From the NCBI GenBank assembly GCA_937870635.1, contig CALMZP010000147.1, forward strand, positions 1-64,000: a DNA stretch of 64,000 nt, in the 5' to 3' direction. Shown one piece after another: positions 24,954-33,146 of this stretch. Position 1 is the first letter of the stretch, and the number at the start of each line of letters is the position of its first letter. The DNA is from an uncultured Acidobacteriota bacterium. Lineage in GTDB: Bacteria; Acidobacteriota; Thermoanaerobaculia; Gp7-AA8. The translations under genes were made by a program, and so were the position numbers. The notes under the pieces are model-generated. The model had not been told where the DNA came from, ran no database searches, and saw nothing but the letters and a program-made list of their open reading frames with translations.

Positions 24954-27122
24954 GAACGTCAACCGGTAAGACACGCCGATATCCCGTCCCGGCAGCGGCG
25001 CCAGATCCTTCAGCGCCGAGACGTGGCTTCTTGCAAGCTCGTTCGTGAGGTTCGTCCCGCGCAGCATCACGTCGTGAATGGTGCTCTTCATGAAGAAGCG
25101 GTATCCGACCGTGGCGTTGACGAGTGTGTAGCCTTCGGTCGGTTGTTCGAAGGTCGCCACGTCGTCCTGATTTGCATATCGCTGCGCCTCGGCCATCGCC
25201 GAGAAGGGACCGGCTTCATATCGCAGACCGGCGCGCAGGCGCATCGGCGTGATGCGCGGCAGGTTGCCGCCGCCCGCCACGGTAGCGCGCACGTAATCGG
25301 CTCCCGCTTCGAGCTCGATGTGCCGCGTGTCGCGATGCCATAGCTCGACGTGCGTATCAATCTCGATCCCCCGGAATCGCGCATCGGACTGCCTGAAGCG
25401 GAACACCGGCAGATCTTCCTCGATGTCCGGCGTCGGAGACTCGAAAATGTAGCCCTCGAACTCGTTGTTGAAGAGATTGATCTGGCCGTTGAAGCGGCCG
25501 GCCGTCTTGCGCAGCGAGATATCCAGGCCGAGACTCGTCTCTTCGTCGAGCATCGGGTTGCCGATCTCGAACTGGCGCGTCGCGGCGTGCGGACCATGAG
25601 CGTAAAGCTCGGTCGCCGTCGGCAGCCGCACCGCCCGCGCGAGCGAGACGGCGATGGTGTAATTCTCGATCGGATGCAGGATCGCGCCGATCGATCCCGA
25701 CAGTCCCGAGAAATGCCGATCGGGAAGCTCCGCGGCCGACGTCGAGGCGTCCTGGTCTTCCCACCGCGCCCCGAACTGCAGGTCCGCGGCGCCGAACGTG
25801 AGCTCCTCGAACACAAATGCGGCGCGGGTCATCGTCTCGTTGGGCGGGATATAGGCTTCCTCCCCCATCGCTTCGAAATCGTTCTGCGAAACCTGGACGC
25901 CGAAGGAGCCACGCAACGGCCCGAAATCGCGGTGCGCTGCTTCGATCCGCGCCTCCACCGCATCGTTGAGGAAACGCGTCCCCACCTCCGACCCTTCGAG
26001 CTCGACGTGCTCATACCCGCTCTTGCCGGCGCGGAAGCGGACGTCGCGGAAAAGTCCGCTGAGATTCATTGCCCCTTTGAGGTCGATGCGGGTCTGTTCG
26101 AGATCGATGCGCACCGGCTCGTCGCCGCCGGGAATCCCGTAATTCGAGTTGTAAGCGCTCACGCCCAGGCCGACGAACCCGCGAGTCGCAACCCACGAAG
26201 CGCCGAGGCTGGCCGAGTCCGTCGAGAGCGAGCTGTTGGGGAGCTCGTCGACAGGGCCGGGAACCGCATAGTCGTCCGTTTCCCGGCGCAGATATCCGGC
26301 GTGCCATGCGAACCGATCCTGTCCACCGAGAAGGTTGAATGAGCCGGTACGCTCTCCGGCGACAGAGCTCGCGCGCAGATCGACGTTGCCGGTGATCAGC
26401 GAAGCGGGGACGCGCGATGGGATCCGTTGATCGATGACGTTGACCACTCCGCCGACGGCGTTGCTGCCGTAGAGCAGCGTGGCCGGACCGCGCACGATCT
26501 CGATCTGTTCCGCGCTCGCCGGATCGATGCTCACTGCATGGTCGGGACTGACGTTCGACGCGTCGCCCGTGCCGATCCCTTCCTGCAGGATTCGAATGCG
26601 GTCGGCGCCGAGGCCGCGAATGATCGGGCGGCTGGAACCAGGGCCGAAGTACGTGGCGTCCACACCCGGCTCCTGCTTGAGGGTCTCGCCAAGCGTCGGC
26701 TGGATGCGGCGGGCGATGTCCTCCTCGTCCATCACGTTCACCGGCTGATACACCTCGGACGCCACGCGCGTCTCAGGGCTCGCGCTGACGACGATCTCCT
26801 CCGCGTGCACCAGACGATCGACCATGATCTCCATCGTGCGCGTCTGGCCGGCCGTCACCTCGACATCGCCCGTCGCCGATCCTTCGCGCGGACTCTCAAC
26901 GCTGATGTGATAGTGACCGGGGCGGATGTTGTCGAAGCGGAACGTGCCGTCGGCGGCACTCTTCACGGCGCGCCGCAATTCGACGAGCGTGACCGTGGCG
27001 TCGCCGACGACAGCGCCCCGCGAGCTGAAAACTGTGCCGCTGATGCTGCCCGTGCTCTGCCCGAAGAGAGCAGCGGTGAGAACGAACGGGATGATGAGCG
27101 CGAACGCCCGGATGCGATGCAT
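24951..27122 (-). CDS. TonB-dependent outer-membrane receptor, ZnuD-like
   Basis: Outer-membrane transporter of 723 residues: signal peptide, a carboxypeptidase-regulatory-like beta domain (QSTGSISGTVFSSRGAVVGD, ~20-100), a plug domain (~125-240) and a 22-strand barrel ending in ...YRLTF. The plug segment IRGLGADRIRILQEGIGTG, then SPDHAVSIDPASAEQIEIVRG and GPATLLYGSNAVGGVVNVID, closely follows the zinc-receptor ZnuD pattern, so zinc or another metal is a good guess. The start ATG at 27122 has a strong AGGAGG site. A small Cys/His-rich exported protein gene lies 46 bp upstream on the same strand, in line with metal handling. Confidence 0.88.
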   Translation of the reverse strand: MHRIRAFALIIPFVLTAALFGQSTGSISGTVFSSRGAVVGDATVTLVELRRAVKSAADGTFRFDNIRPGHYHISVESPREGSATGDVEVTAGQTRTMEIMVDRLVHAEEIVVSASPETRVASEVYQPVNVMDEEDIARRIQPTLGETLKQEPGVDATYFGPGSSRPIIRGLGADRIRILQEGIGTGDASNVSPDHAVSIDPASAEQIEIVRGPATLLYGSNAVGGVVNVIDQRIPSRVPASLITGNVDLRASSVAGERTGSFNLLGGQDRFAWHAGYLRRETDDYAVPGPVDELPNSSLSTDSASLGASWVATRGFVGLGVSAYNSNYGIPGGDEPVRIDLEQTRIDLKGAMNLSGLFRDVRFRAGKSGYEHVELEGSEVGTRFLNDAVEARIEAAHRDFGPLRGSFGVQVSQNDFEAMGEEAYIPPNETMTRAAFVFEELTFGAADLQFGARWEDQDASTSAAELPDRHFSGLSGSIGAILHPIENYTIAVSLARAVRLPTATELYAHGPHAATRQFEIGNPMLDEETSLGLDISLRKTAGRFNGQINLFNNEFEGYIFESPTPDIEEDLPVFRFRQSDARFRGIEIDTHVELWHRDTRHIELEAGADYVRATVAGGGNLPRITPMRLRAGLRYEAGPFSAMAEAQRYANQDDVATFEQPTEGYTLVNATVGYRFFMKSTIHDVMLRGTNLTNELARSHVSALKDLAPLPGRDIGVSYRLTF

Positions 27123-27168
27123 GAAAAAACCTCCTGGGATGGGCCTGATTACCGGAGAGAGCTGGGAA

Positions 27169-27411
27169 TCAGACGGCAGGAGGCGCGCGAGACGCCCGGA
27201 CCGCGAGATCCGGCATCTCGGCGGCAGCAACGGCCGCCGGCGCGAACGAGTGCGTGTCGACGGGTGCGATGAGCACGTCCACCCGAGCCACCGCGGCGGT
27301 CGCAGCCGAGTGCACGCAGGGGCACTCCTTCACGAGCGGGTGCTCGAGAGGATGGGCCGCCAGCGCGAAAAGAATCGCGATGGCGACCAGGATTCGAAGA
27401 CGGTTCGTCAT
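27169..27411 (-). CDS. Small exported protein with Cys/His cluster
   Basis: An 80-residue protein with an N-terminal hydrophobic signal or anchor (MTNRLRILVAIAILFALAA), then HPLEHPLVKECPCVHSA, which concentrates three His and two Cys in 14 residues, and an Ala/Val-rich tail. I do not recognise the family. Its place directly upstream of a ZnuD-like receptor suggests a periplasmic metal-binding or sensing role (inference). A TATACT box ends 10 nt before the ATG, implying a very short leader. Confidence 0.6.
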   Translation of the reverse strand: MTNRLRILVAIAILFALAAHPLEHPLVKECPCVHSAATAAVARVDVLIAPVDTHSFAPAAVAAAEMPDLAVRASRAPPAV

Positions 27412-27421
27412 TGGCGTGGGC

Positions 27422-27427
27422 AGTATA
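27422..27427 (-). promoter_or_regulatory. Candidate -10 box (TATACT) of the metal-receptor operon
   Basis: On the minus strand GCTTATACTGCCC precedes the ATG at 27411 by 10 nt. A start of transcription 6-7 nt after TATACT would leave an almost leaderless mRNA. No clear -35 or Zur-type palindrome could be recognised. Confidence 0.35.
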
Positions 27428-27452
27428 AGCGTTGCCGTACGGAGCGCGATTC

Positions 27453-27556
27453 TGTCATCCGAGCGGGAGCGAGGGACCTGGGTGTGAAGGGGGCGCGAAG
27501 ATCGGGCTGCGTGCCGCCCGGCCCCCAGGTCCCTCGCTCACGCTCGGGAGGACAAG
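27453..27556. repeat. Hairpin element, GTCATCCCGAG/GAGGGACCTGGG family
   Basis: The left arm GTCATCCGAGCGGGAGCGAG... (27454-27482) pairs with CCCAGGTCCCTCGCTCACGC... (27523-27555). The loop is GC-rich and not shared with the copy at 50513. It lies between the metal-receptor operon and the small basic gene. Confidence 0.82.
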
Positions 27557-27581
27557 GCTTTGAGACCCGTGCGGCAGACCC

Positions 27582-27779
27582 TCACTTCTTTTTGGACGAC
27601 TTCCGGGAACTCGACTTCTTCGAGCTGGATTTTTTCGTTCTTCCTTCGCTGGCCCGCTCCTTGTTCACGGTCGCCGCGGCGATCTGTTTGGCTCGCTTGG
27701 TCGACCGGCCGCTCTTCTGCGCGGATTCCTTGATGTGCTCGTACTGGCGTTCGTCTTTGTTGCTCCATGCTTTCGGCAT
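27582..27779 (-). CDS. Small basic Lys/Ser-rich protein
   Basis: A 65-residue cytoplasmic protein. The N-terminal half (MPKAWSNKDERQYEHIKESA, then GRSTKRAKQIAAATVNKER) matches a small family I know from soil bacteria, often annotated loosely as plasmid-stabilisation or Rho-N-like, without proven function. The C-terminal half is a histone-H1-like run of Lys and Ser (KKSSSKKSSSRKSSKKK), so nucleic-acid binding is plausible. The ATG at 27779 was chosen; the longer frame to 27965 reads antisense to the divergent methyltransferase gene. Confidence 0.7.
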   Translation of the reverse strand: MPKAWSNKDERQYEHIKESAQKSGRSTKRAKQIAAATVNKERASEGRTKKSSSKKSSSRKSSKKK

Positions 27780-27830
27780 CGCCGTCTCACTCCTTTCGCA
27801 CAAAGACGTGTGCAAACTACACTCCCGCCT

Positions 27831-28658
27831 GTGAGCGACGATCTCCATTACCGAGGGTGGCGGCGTCCGGGACCGATTGCGCCCGGCGGAATCGAAGTGG
27901 ACCCAGGCGAGTCGCTCGACCTGATCGCGGGAAACTTCCGGATCTTCCAGTACGAGAAAGGCCATCGCTATTCGACCGACGACGTAGTCACGGCGTGGTA
28001 CGGGACGATCTGCGCGCCGCGAGTCGATCGCGCGGCCGATCTCGGATCGGGCATCAGCTCCGTGGCCATCATCGCCGCATGGCGTCTTCCCGGTGCGCGA
28101 CTCGAAACGATCGAAGCGCAGGAGATCTCATTCCGCCTGGCGAAGAAGAGCATCCGCTTCAACGGACTCGAGTCGCGCTTCACGCAGCACCTCGGCGACC
28201 TGCGCGACTTCCGTCCCGCGGAGCCCTTCGACCTCGTCCTCGGCTCTCCTCCCTATTTCCAGCCAGGGACCGCGACGGAAGCGGCCCATGCGCAGGCGGT
28301 GCCGGCTCGGATCGAGGTGCGCGGGACCGTAGCCGACTACGCGAAGACGGCGGCGCGGATCCTCGCACCCGGCGGCGTCTTCGCGTTCGTGTTCCCGGCG
28401 CTGCAGACCGGCCGTGCCCTGGCGGCCGTGAGCGAAGCCGGGCTGAAACTGATCCGCCGCCGCGATGTCGTCTTCAAGGAGGGGGAGCCGCCCCTGATCA
28501 CACTGTTCGCCGCATCACGATCGGCCGACATCCCCGCATCGTACGAAACCTGGGTCGAGCCGCCGCTGGTCATCCGGATGAAAGACGGCGCGATCAGTCC
28601 TGAGTACTCGGCCGTGCGCCTCAGCATCGGATTTCCGCCGGGGAATGTGGCGGGGTGA
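27831..28658 (+). CDS. TrmN6/YfiC-like N6-adenine methyltransferase
   Basis: Rossmann-fold SAM methyltransferase of 275 residues. Motif I is AADLGSGISSVAIIAA and motif IV is LGSPPYFQPG, the (N/D/S)PPY motif of N6-adenine methylases. YfiC/TrmN6 methylates A37 of tRNA1(Val); this protein probably methylates a tRNA or rRNA adenine. The start is GTG at 27831; no typical ribosome binding site precedes it. The stop is two bases before a heptamer palindrome. Confidence 0.8.
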   Translation: MSDDLHYRGWRRPGPIAPGGIEVDPGESLDLIAGNFRIFQYEKGHRYSTDDVVTAWYGTICAPRVDRAADLGSGISSVAIIAAWRLPGARLETIEAQEISFRLAKKSIRFNGLESRFTQHLGDLRDFRPAEPFDLVLGSPPYFQPGTATEAAHAQAVPARIEVRGTVADYAKTAARILAPGGVFAFVFPALQTGRALAAVSEAGLKLIRRRDVVFKEGEPPLITLFAASRSADIPASYETWVEPPLVIRMKDGAISPEYSAVRLSIGFPPGNVAG

Positions 28659-28659
28659 T

Positions 28660-28758
28660 GTTGGACGTTGGACCTTGGACCCTGGACCTTGGACCTTGGG
28701 AGCACGAATCTCAGCAGGGTCCAGGGTCCAAGGTCCAGGGTCCAGGGTCCAGGGTCTA
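28660..28758. repeat. Heptamer palindrome (TTGGACC / CTGGACC word)
   Basis: The left arm (28661-28701) has about six TTGGACC-type units; the right arm (28716-28757) has six GGTCCAG/GGTCCAA units. It begins two bases after the TrmN6-like stop codon and ends before the SUI1 start. Confidence 0.88.
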
Positions 28759-28770
28759 GAATGGCCCGCC

Positions 28771-29103
28771 ATGCCAAAGGACGACTCGCGGCTCGTCTGG
28801 ACTTCCGATCCTGAGGCGGCGAAGCGGCTTAGGGAGACGGCGGCGCCCGCCCGCGATGCCGAGCCGCAGAAACAGACCATCCGCGTCGCTCTCGACCGGA
28901 AACGGCGCGCTGGAAAGACGATGACCGTGGCCAGCGGCTTCGAGCTGACGGCGGAATCGCTGGCGGCGCTCGCGACGAAGCTCAAGAAGCGATGCGGGGC
29001 CGGCGGCGCGGCGAAGGGATCCGAGATCGAGATCCAGGGCGATCACGCGGTGACGGTCGCTACCGAGCTGAGTCAGCTCGGGTATCGGGTGAAACAGATC
29101 TGA
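28771..29103 (+). CDS. SUI1/eIF1-like translation factor (YciH family)
   Basis: A 110-residue protein. The last ~75 residues form the SUI1 fold: IRVALDRKRRAGKTMTVASG, then AALATKLKKRCGAGGAAKGSEIEIQGDH and a final ATELSQLGYRVKQI. Bacterial YciH proteins bind the 30S subunit near IF3 and influence start-codon choice. The N-terminal ~35 residues are charged and probably flexible. The ATG at 28771 is in frame; another ATG ten bases upstream is not. Of interest in a genome with many TTG/GTG starts. Confidence 0.85.
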   Translation: MPKDDSRLVWTSDPEAAKRLRETAAPARDAEPQKQTIRVALDRKRRAGKTMTVASGFELTAESLAALATKLKKRCGAGGAAKGSEIEIQGDHAVTVATELSQLGYRVKQI

Positions 29104-29173
29104 CACGAAGCGGAAACCGCTCGTGTCATTGGACGTAAAGTAGGCGGGGTTCCACACCATCAAGGAGGAGTGC

Positions 29174-30703
29174 ATGACAGCAGTTCGCAAACTGTGGCTG
29201 GCGCTGTTGCTTTTGACGCTGGTCGCCGCGAGCGCACGGGCTCAGGACCTGGCCTCATTCGAGCGGCGGACCACCGTGAAAAGGCTCGACAACGGCTTGA
29301 CGATCATCATCTATGAGAGACCGGAGACTCCCGTCTTCTCCTACGCGACGGTCGTCAACACCGGCTCGGCGCAGGAAGTCCCGGGGATCACGGGGCTGGC
29401 GCACATGTTCGAGCACATGGCGTTCAAGGGAAATGATCTCGTCGGCACGAAGGACTGGAAAGCGGAACAGGAAGCGCTGAAGAAGGTCGAAGAGGCGTAT
29501 GCCGCGTTCGATCGCGAACGGCGCCGCGAGACCGGTCGCAGCGAAGAGCGCGTCAAGGAGCTCGAAAAGGCGTGGCGCGACGCCATCACCGAAGCTGACA
29601 AGCACGTCGTGACCGACGAGTTCACGAAGGTGGTCGAGGCTGCCGGCGGGGTCGGGCTCAACGCGTTCACCGCGACCGATGTCACCGCGTACTTCTTCTC
29701 GATGCCCTCGAACCGGTTTGAGCTCTGGGCATATCTCGAGTCCGAGCGTTACCGCGCACCGTTTCTCCGGGAGTTCTACAAGGAGCGCGACGTCGTGATG
29801 GAAGAGCGCCGCATGCGCGTCGAGAGCAGCCCGATCGGCCGCCTGCTCGAGCAGTTCATGAGCGCGGCGTTCATCGCGCACTCGTACGGCGTGCGCGGGA
29901 TCGGACACATGTCCGACCTGCAGACCATCTCCGCGACCGATGCCGTCGAGTTCTTCAAGACACACTACGTCCCGGCGAACATGGTCCTGGCGATCGTCGG
30001 CGACGTGAAGGCGTCGGAAGCGATGCCGGTCATCGAGAAGTACTTCGGCCGCCTTCCGAAGGCGCCCGCACCGGAGCCGCTTCGCACCGTGGAGCCGCCG
30101 CAGAAGAGCGAGCGGACGGTCATCATCCGCGAAGCCTCGCAGCCCATCTACATCGAGGGCTATCACCGCCCGTCGGTCAACCATCCCGACGACCCGATCT
30201 ACACGGCCATCGAGATGCTGATGTCTTCGGGACGCACCTCGCGCCTCTACAAGACCCTGGTGCGCGATCAGAAAATCGCCGTGCAGGCCTCAGGCTTCAA
30301 CGGATTCCCGGGCGAGAAGTATCCGAATCTCTTCACCTTCTTCCTCGTCCCCGCCGCCGGCAAAGCGGCGAGCGACCTCCAGGCGCCGCTGCACGCAGAG
30401 ATCGAGCGCCTGAAGAATGAAGACGTGACCGCCGAGGAGCTGGAGTCGATCAAGACGCGTGCGAAGGCATCGCTTCTCCGTCAGCTCGACAGCAACGCCG
30501 GCCTCGCCCTGCAGCTGGCCATGGCCCAGACGATCCGCGGCGACTGGCGCGAGCTGTTCCGCGACGTGCAGCGAATCGAGAAGGTCACCGCAGCCGAGAT
30601 CCGCCGCGTGGCCAACGCCACGTTCCAGCCGGGCAACCGCACGGTGGGGATGATCGAGCGTCAGGCCCCCGCCGCGACCACAGCCAAAGGAGACTCGAAA
30701 TGA
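29174..30703 (+). CDS. M16B zinc peptidase, catalytic subunit
   Basis: Exported insulinase-like peptidase of 509 residues with a signal peptide (LWLALLLLTLVAASARA). The inverted zinc motif HMFEH (H77, E80, H81) is intact, with the third ligand supplied by the glutamates in FYKERDVVMEER (~204-211). Between them an extra charged coiled coil (~92-145) is inserted, lengthening the usual ~76-residue gap. The gene has a GGAG site before the ATG at 29174 and overlaps the next M16 gene by ATGA. The two proteins probably form a periplasmic heterodimer of one active and one inactive half. Confidence 0.92.
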   Translation: MTAVRKLWLALLLLTLVAASARAQDLASFERRTTVKRLDNGLTIIIYERPETPVFSYATVVNTGSAQEVPGITGLAHMFEHMAFKGNDLVGTKDWKAEQEALKKVEEAYAAFDRERRRETGRSEERVKELEKAWRDAITEADKHVVTDEFTKVVEAAGGVGLNAFTATDVTAYFFSMPSNRFELWAYLESERYRAPFLREFYKERDVVMEERRMRVESSPIGRLLEQFMSAAFIAHSYGVRGIGHMSDLQTISATDAVEFFKTHYVPANMVLAIVGDVKASEAMPVIEKYFGRLPKAPAPEPLRTVEPPQKSERTVIIREASQPIYIEGYHRPSVNHPDDPIYTAIEMLMSSGRTSRLYKTLVRDQKIAVQASGFNGFPGEKYPNLFTFFLVPAAGKAASDLQAPLHAEIERLKNEDVTAEELESIKTRAKASLLRQLDSNAGLALQLAMAQTIRGDWRELFRDVQRIEKVTAAEIRRVANATFQPGNRTVGMIERQAPAATTAKGDSK

Positions 30704-32808
30704 AAACGCTGACGAGACACGCGGCCGCCGCGGTGCTGGCCATTCTGGCTCTCGCCGGCCAGGCGTTCGGACAGGTTCGCGATTATCGCGACATCAAGAC
30801 CCCGCCTCTTCGCGGCTTCACCGTCCCGCGGCCAAAGCGCGTCGCCCTTCCCAACGGCATGGTCCTCCTGCTGATGGAAGATCGTGAGCTTCCGATCATC
30901 CGCGGCACCGCCCGCATCCGCGGCGGTGCTCGCGACGTCGCTGCCGACAAGACCGGCCTGGCCGGCATCCTCGGCCAGGCCTGGCGGACGGGCGGTACGG
31001 CGTCGCGTACGGGCGACCAGCTCGACGAGTTCCTCGAATCGCGCGCGGCTATCGTCGAGACCGGCGCCGGCGATGACTCCACGACCGTATCCCTCAACGT
31101 CCTCAAGAACGATTTCGACGCGGTCCTGCCGATCTTCCTCGACCTGATGCGCAACCCCGCGTTCCGTCAGGACAAGATCGACCTGGCCAAGACGCAGGCC
31201 AATGCGGCGATCTCCCGCCGCAACGACGAGGCAGGCTCGATCCTCGGGCGTGAATTGAACAAGCTCGGCTACGGCCCCGACTCGCCTTATGCGCGAGTGC
31301 CCGAGTACGCGACGATTGCCGCGATCACTCGGGACGACCTCGTCGCCTTCCACAAGAAGTTCGTCCATCCCAACAACGTCGTGTTCGGCATCGTCGGAGA
31401 TTTCGACACCGCGGCCATGGAGCGCAAGCTGCGACAGGCATTCTCCTCATGGCCGCGCGGCGGGGCCGCACTCGCAGCCGTAGCGGAGGGAACGCCGGCG
31501 AAGCCGGGCGTGTACTTCGTGGCGAAAGACGATGTGAACCAGTCGAACATCGCCTTCGTGCACGGCGGGATCGTCCGCAACAGCCCCGATTACGCCGCAC
31601 TGCAGGTTCTCAACGAGATCCTCGGCTCGGAGCGGCTCTTTCCGCGCATCCGCACGCAACAGGGCCTCGCCTATTCGGTCGGAGGTGGTGTCGGCAGCGA
31701 CTGGGATCATCCCGGACTCTTCCGCGCCACCGTCGGTACGAAGAGCGAGACGACTGCGAAGGCAATCGAGTCGCTGCGCACCGAGCTCACCAATCTGCAC
31801 ACGCAGCCTTTCACCGCGGAAGAAGTGAACCGGGCCAAAGAGTCGATCCTCAACGCGCACGTCTTCACGATGGACTCGCGCGCGAAGATCCTCAACCAGG
31901 TCATGAACCTTGAGTTCCACGGATATCCGGCGGACTGGTATCAGCGCTATCCGGAGCTCGTTCGTAAGGTAACGATCAAGGACGTCGCCCGCGTCGCGAA
32001 GAAGTACGTCTCGCCCGACAAGGTGGCCATGCTCGTCGTCGGCAAGCAGGCCGACTTCGACAAACCGCTCTCCACGTTCGGAATGGTCACCCCGATCGAT
32101 ATCACCATCCCCGAGATCAAGTCCTCCGCGGCGCCGGCAGTCGGCAACGCCGGCGGTCAGGCCCTCGTGCAGAAGGTGACCGAGTTCGCGGGCGGCAAGG
32201 CGAAGCTCGACGCGGTGAAGTCCGTACGCTACGTGCAGGCGGTCTCACGGCAGACGCCGCAGGGTCCGATGGACATCGAGGTCGACCAGCTGGTGGTCTT
32301 CCCCGACCGCGTCCGTTCCACCATGAAGATGCCGATGGGCGAGATGACGATGGTCATCACTCCGGACGCGTCGTTCATGGCGATGGGCGGAATGGGCGTC
32401 CGCGACATGCCCGGCTCGCAGCGCGATTCCATCCGCGGCGAGATGAAGCACGACATGCTCACGATCCTCAAATACCCCGAGCGCTATACGTTTGGGACCG
32501 GCGGTACCGAAAAGATCGGCGACGTCGAAGCGCAGGTGCTCGAGATCTCCATCGACGGCGACACCGCGAAGTGGCTCGTCGATCCGGGCACCGGCAAGGT
32601 CCTCCGCAACGTCGCAAAGGCCCGCGGCCCCATGGCCCAGGGCGATCAGGTGACCGAGTTCACCGAGTGGAAGAGCGTCAACGGAATCATGTTCCCGTCG
32701 TCATCGAAGATCATCGTGAACGGAGAACAGGTCGGCACCTCGCGGTCGAAGACCATCGAAGTCAACCCGGCGGTCGACGCAAAGGTGTTCGAGAAGCCGG
32801 CAGCGTGA
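30700..32808 (+). CDS. M16B peptidase, non-catalytic subunit with C-terminal LolA-like domain
   Basis: Partner of the preceding peptidase: signal peptide, two M16 halves (~40-460), and no HxxEH motif (the site reads GLAGILGQAWRTGG), while the substrate-holding Arg/Tyr segment RTQQGLAYSVGGGVG is kept. Residues ~490-702 form an extra beta-rich domain (FPDRVRSTMKMPMGEM... ISIDGDTAKWLVDPGTGKVLR) like the LolA/outer-membrane lipoprotein-sorting fold. The start overlaps the upstream stop (ATGA). A REP-like hairpin follows the stop. Confidence 0.9.
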   Translation: MKTLTRHAAAAVLAILALAGQAFGQVRDYRDIKTPPLRGFTVPRPKRVALPNGMVLLLMEDRELPIIRGTARIRGGARDVAADKTGLAGILGQAWRTGGTASRTGDQLDEFLESRAAIVETGAGDDSTTVSLNVLKNDFDAVLPIFLDLMRNPAFRQDKIDLAKTQANAAISRRNDEAGSILGRELNKLGYGPDSPYARVPEYATIAAITRDDLVAFHKKFVHPNNVVFGIVGDFDTAAMERKLRQAFSSWPRGGAALAAVAEGTPAKPGVYFVAKDDVNQSNIAFVHGGIVRNSPDYAALQVLNEILGSERLFPRIRTQQGLAYSVGGGVGSDWDHPGLFRATVGTKSETTAKAIESLRTELTNLHTQPFTAEEVNRAKESILNAHVFTMDSRAKILNQVMNLEFHGYPADWYQRYPELVRKVTIKDVARVAKKYVSPDKVAMLVVGKQADFDKPLSTFGMVTPIDITIPEIKSSAAPAVGNAGGQALVQKVTEFAGGKAKLDAVKSVRYVQAVSRQTPQGPMDIEVDQLVVFPDRVRSTMKMPMGEMTMVITPDASFMAMGGMGVRDMPGSQRDSIRGEMKHDMLTILKYPERYTFGTGGTEKIGDVEAQVLEISIDGDTAKWLVDPGTGKVLRNVAKARGPMAQGDQVTEFTEWKSVNGIMFPSSSKIIVNGEQVGTSRSKTIEVNPAVDAKVFEKPAA

Positions 32809-32812
32809 CGTT

Positions 32813-32912
32813 CACGTCATCCTGAAGCGGCGAAGCGCGCTGAAGGATCTCAAAATGCGAAAGTCTGGCATTTTGAGATCCTTGGCCGTCTTCGCGGCTC
32901 AGGATGACGTGC
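32813..32912. repeat. REP-like hairpin, CGTCATCCTGA family (stand-alone copy)
   Basis: CACGTCATCCTGAAGCGGCG... pairs with ...CGCGGCTCAGGATGACGTG; the middle has AAGGATCTCAAAATGCG mirrored by GCATTTTGAGATCCTT. The same element forms the core of nested palindromes at 34908, 42951 and 48546. Here no heptamer arms surround it. It separates two convergent genes. Confidence 0.85.
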
Positions 32913-33125
32913 CTACGGCTGCTGGACGCCGCGATGGGCCTGCAGTTCCTTCACCAGACGCACGAGAGTCAGCGTCACTTCGTGCAGCGAGTGGATCAAA
33001 CCCACCTCGAACGCCGACGGAGCGGCACCGGCCGCGCACGCGCAGTAGTTGCAGGGGCCGCCGCGGGCGCCGTCGTGATGGTCCATGACGTGACCGCAGG
33101 CGCATGAGTCTTTCGCAAGTTGCAT
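32913..33125 (-). CDS. Small Cys/His-rich zinc-binding-like protein
   Basis: A 70-residue protein. Residues 8-31 read CACGHVMDHHDGARGG, then CNYCAC: a CxCGH...HH...CxxCxC set that would make a small metal (zinc) knuckle. The C-terminal half is an amphipathic helix (IHSLHEVTLTLVRLVKELQ). The ATG at 33125 is preceded by GGAGAG at good spacing, which supports a real gene. Function unknown; possibly a metal-responsive or protein-binding adaptor. The C-terminus ends against the REP-like hairpin. Confidence 0.65.
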   Translation of the reverse strand: MQLAKDSCACGHVMDHHDGARGGPCNYCACAAGAAPSAFEVGLIHSLHEVTLTLVRLVKELQAHRGVQQP

Positions 33126-33146
33126 GGTTTCTCTCCGATTTCGATT

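Noticed and set aside
30700-32808. Second M16 gene as a decayed pseudogene because HxxEH is missing
   Set aside because: Inactive partner chains are normal in M16B pairs; the frame is long, intact and coupled, and the Arg/Tyr motif is kept.
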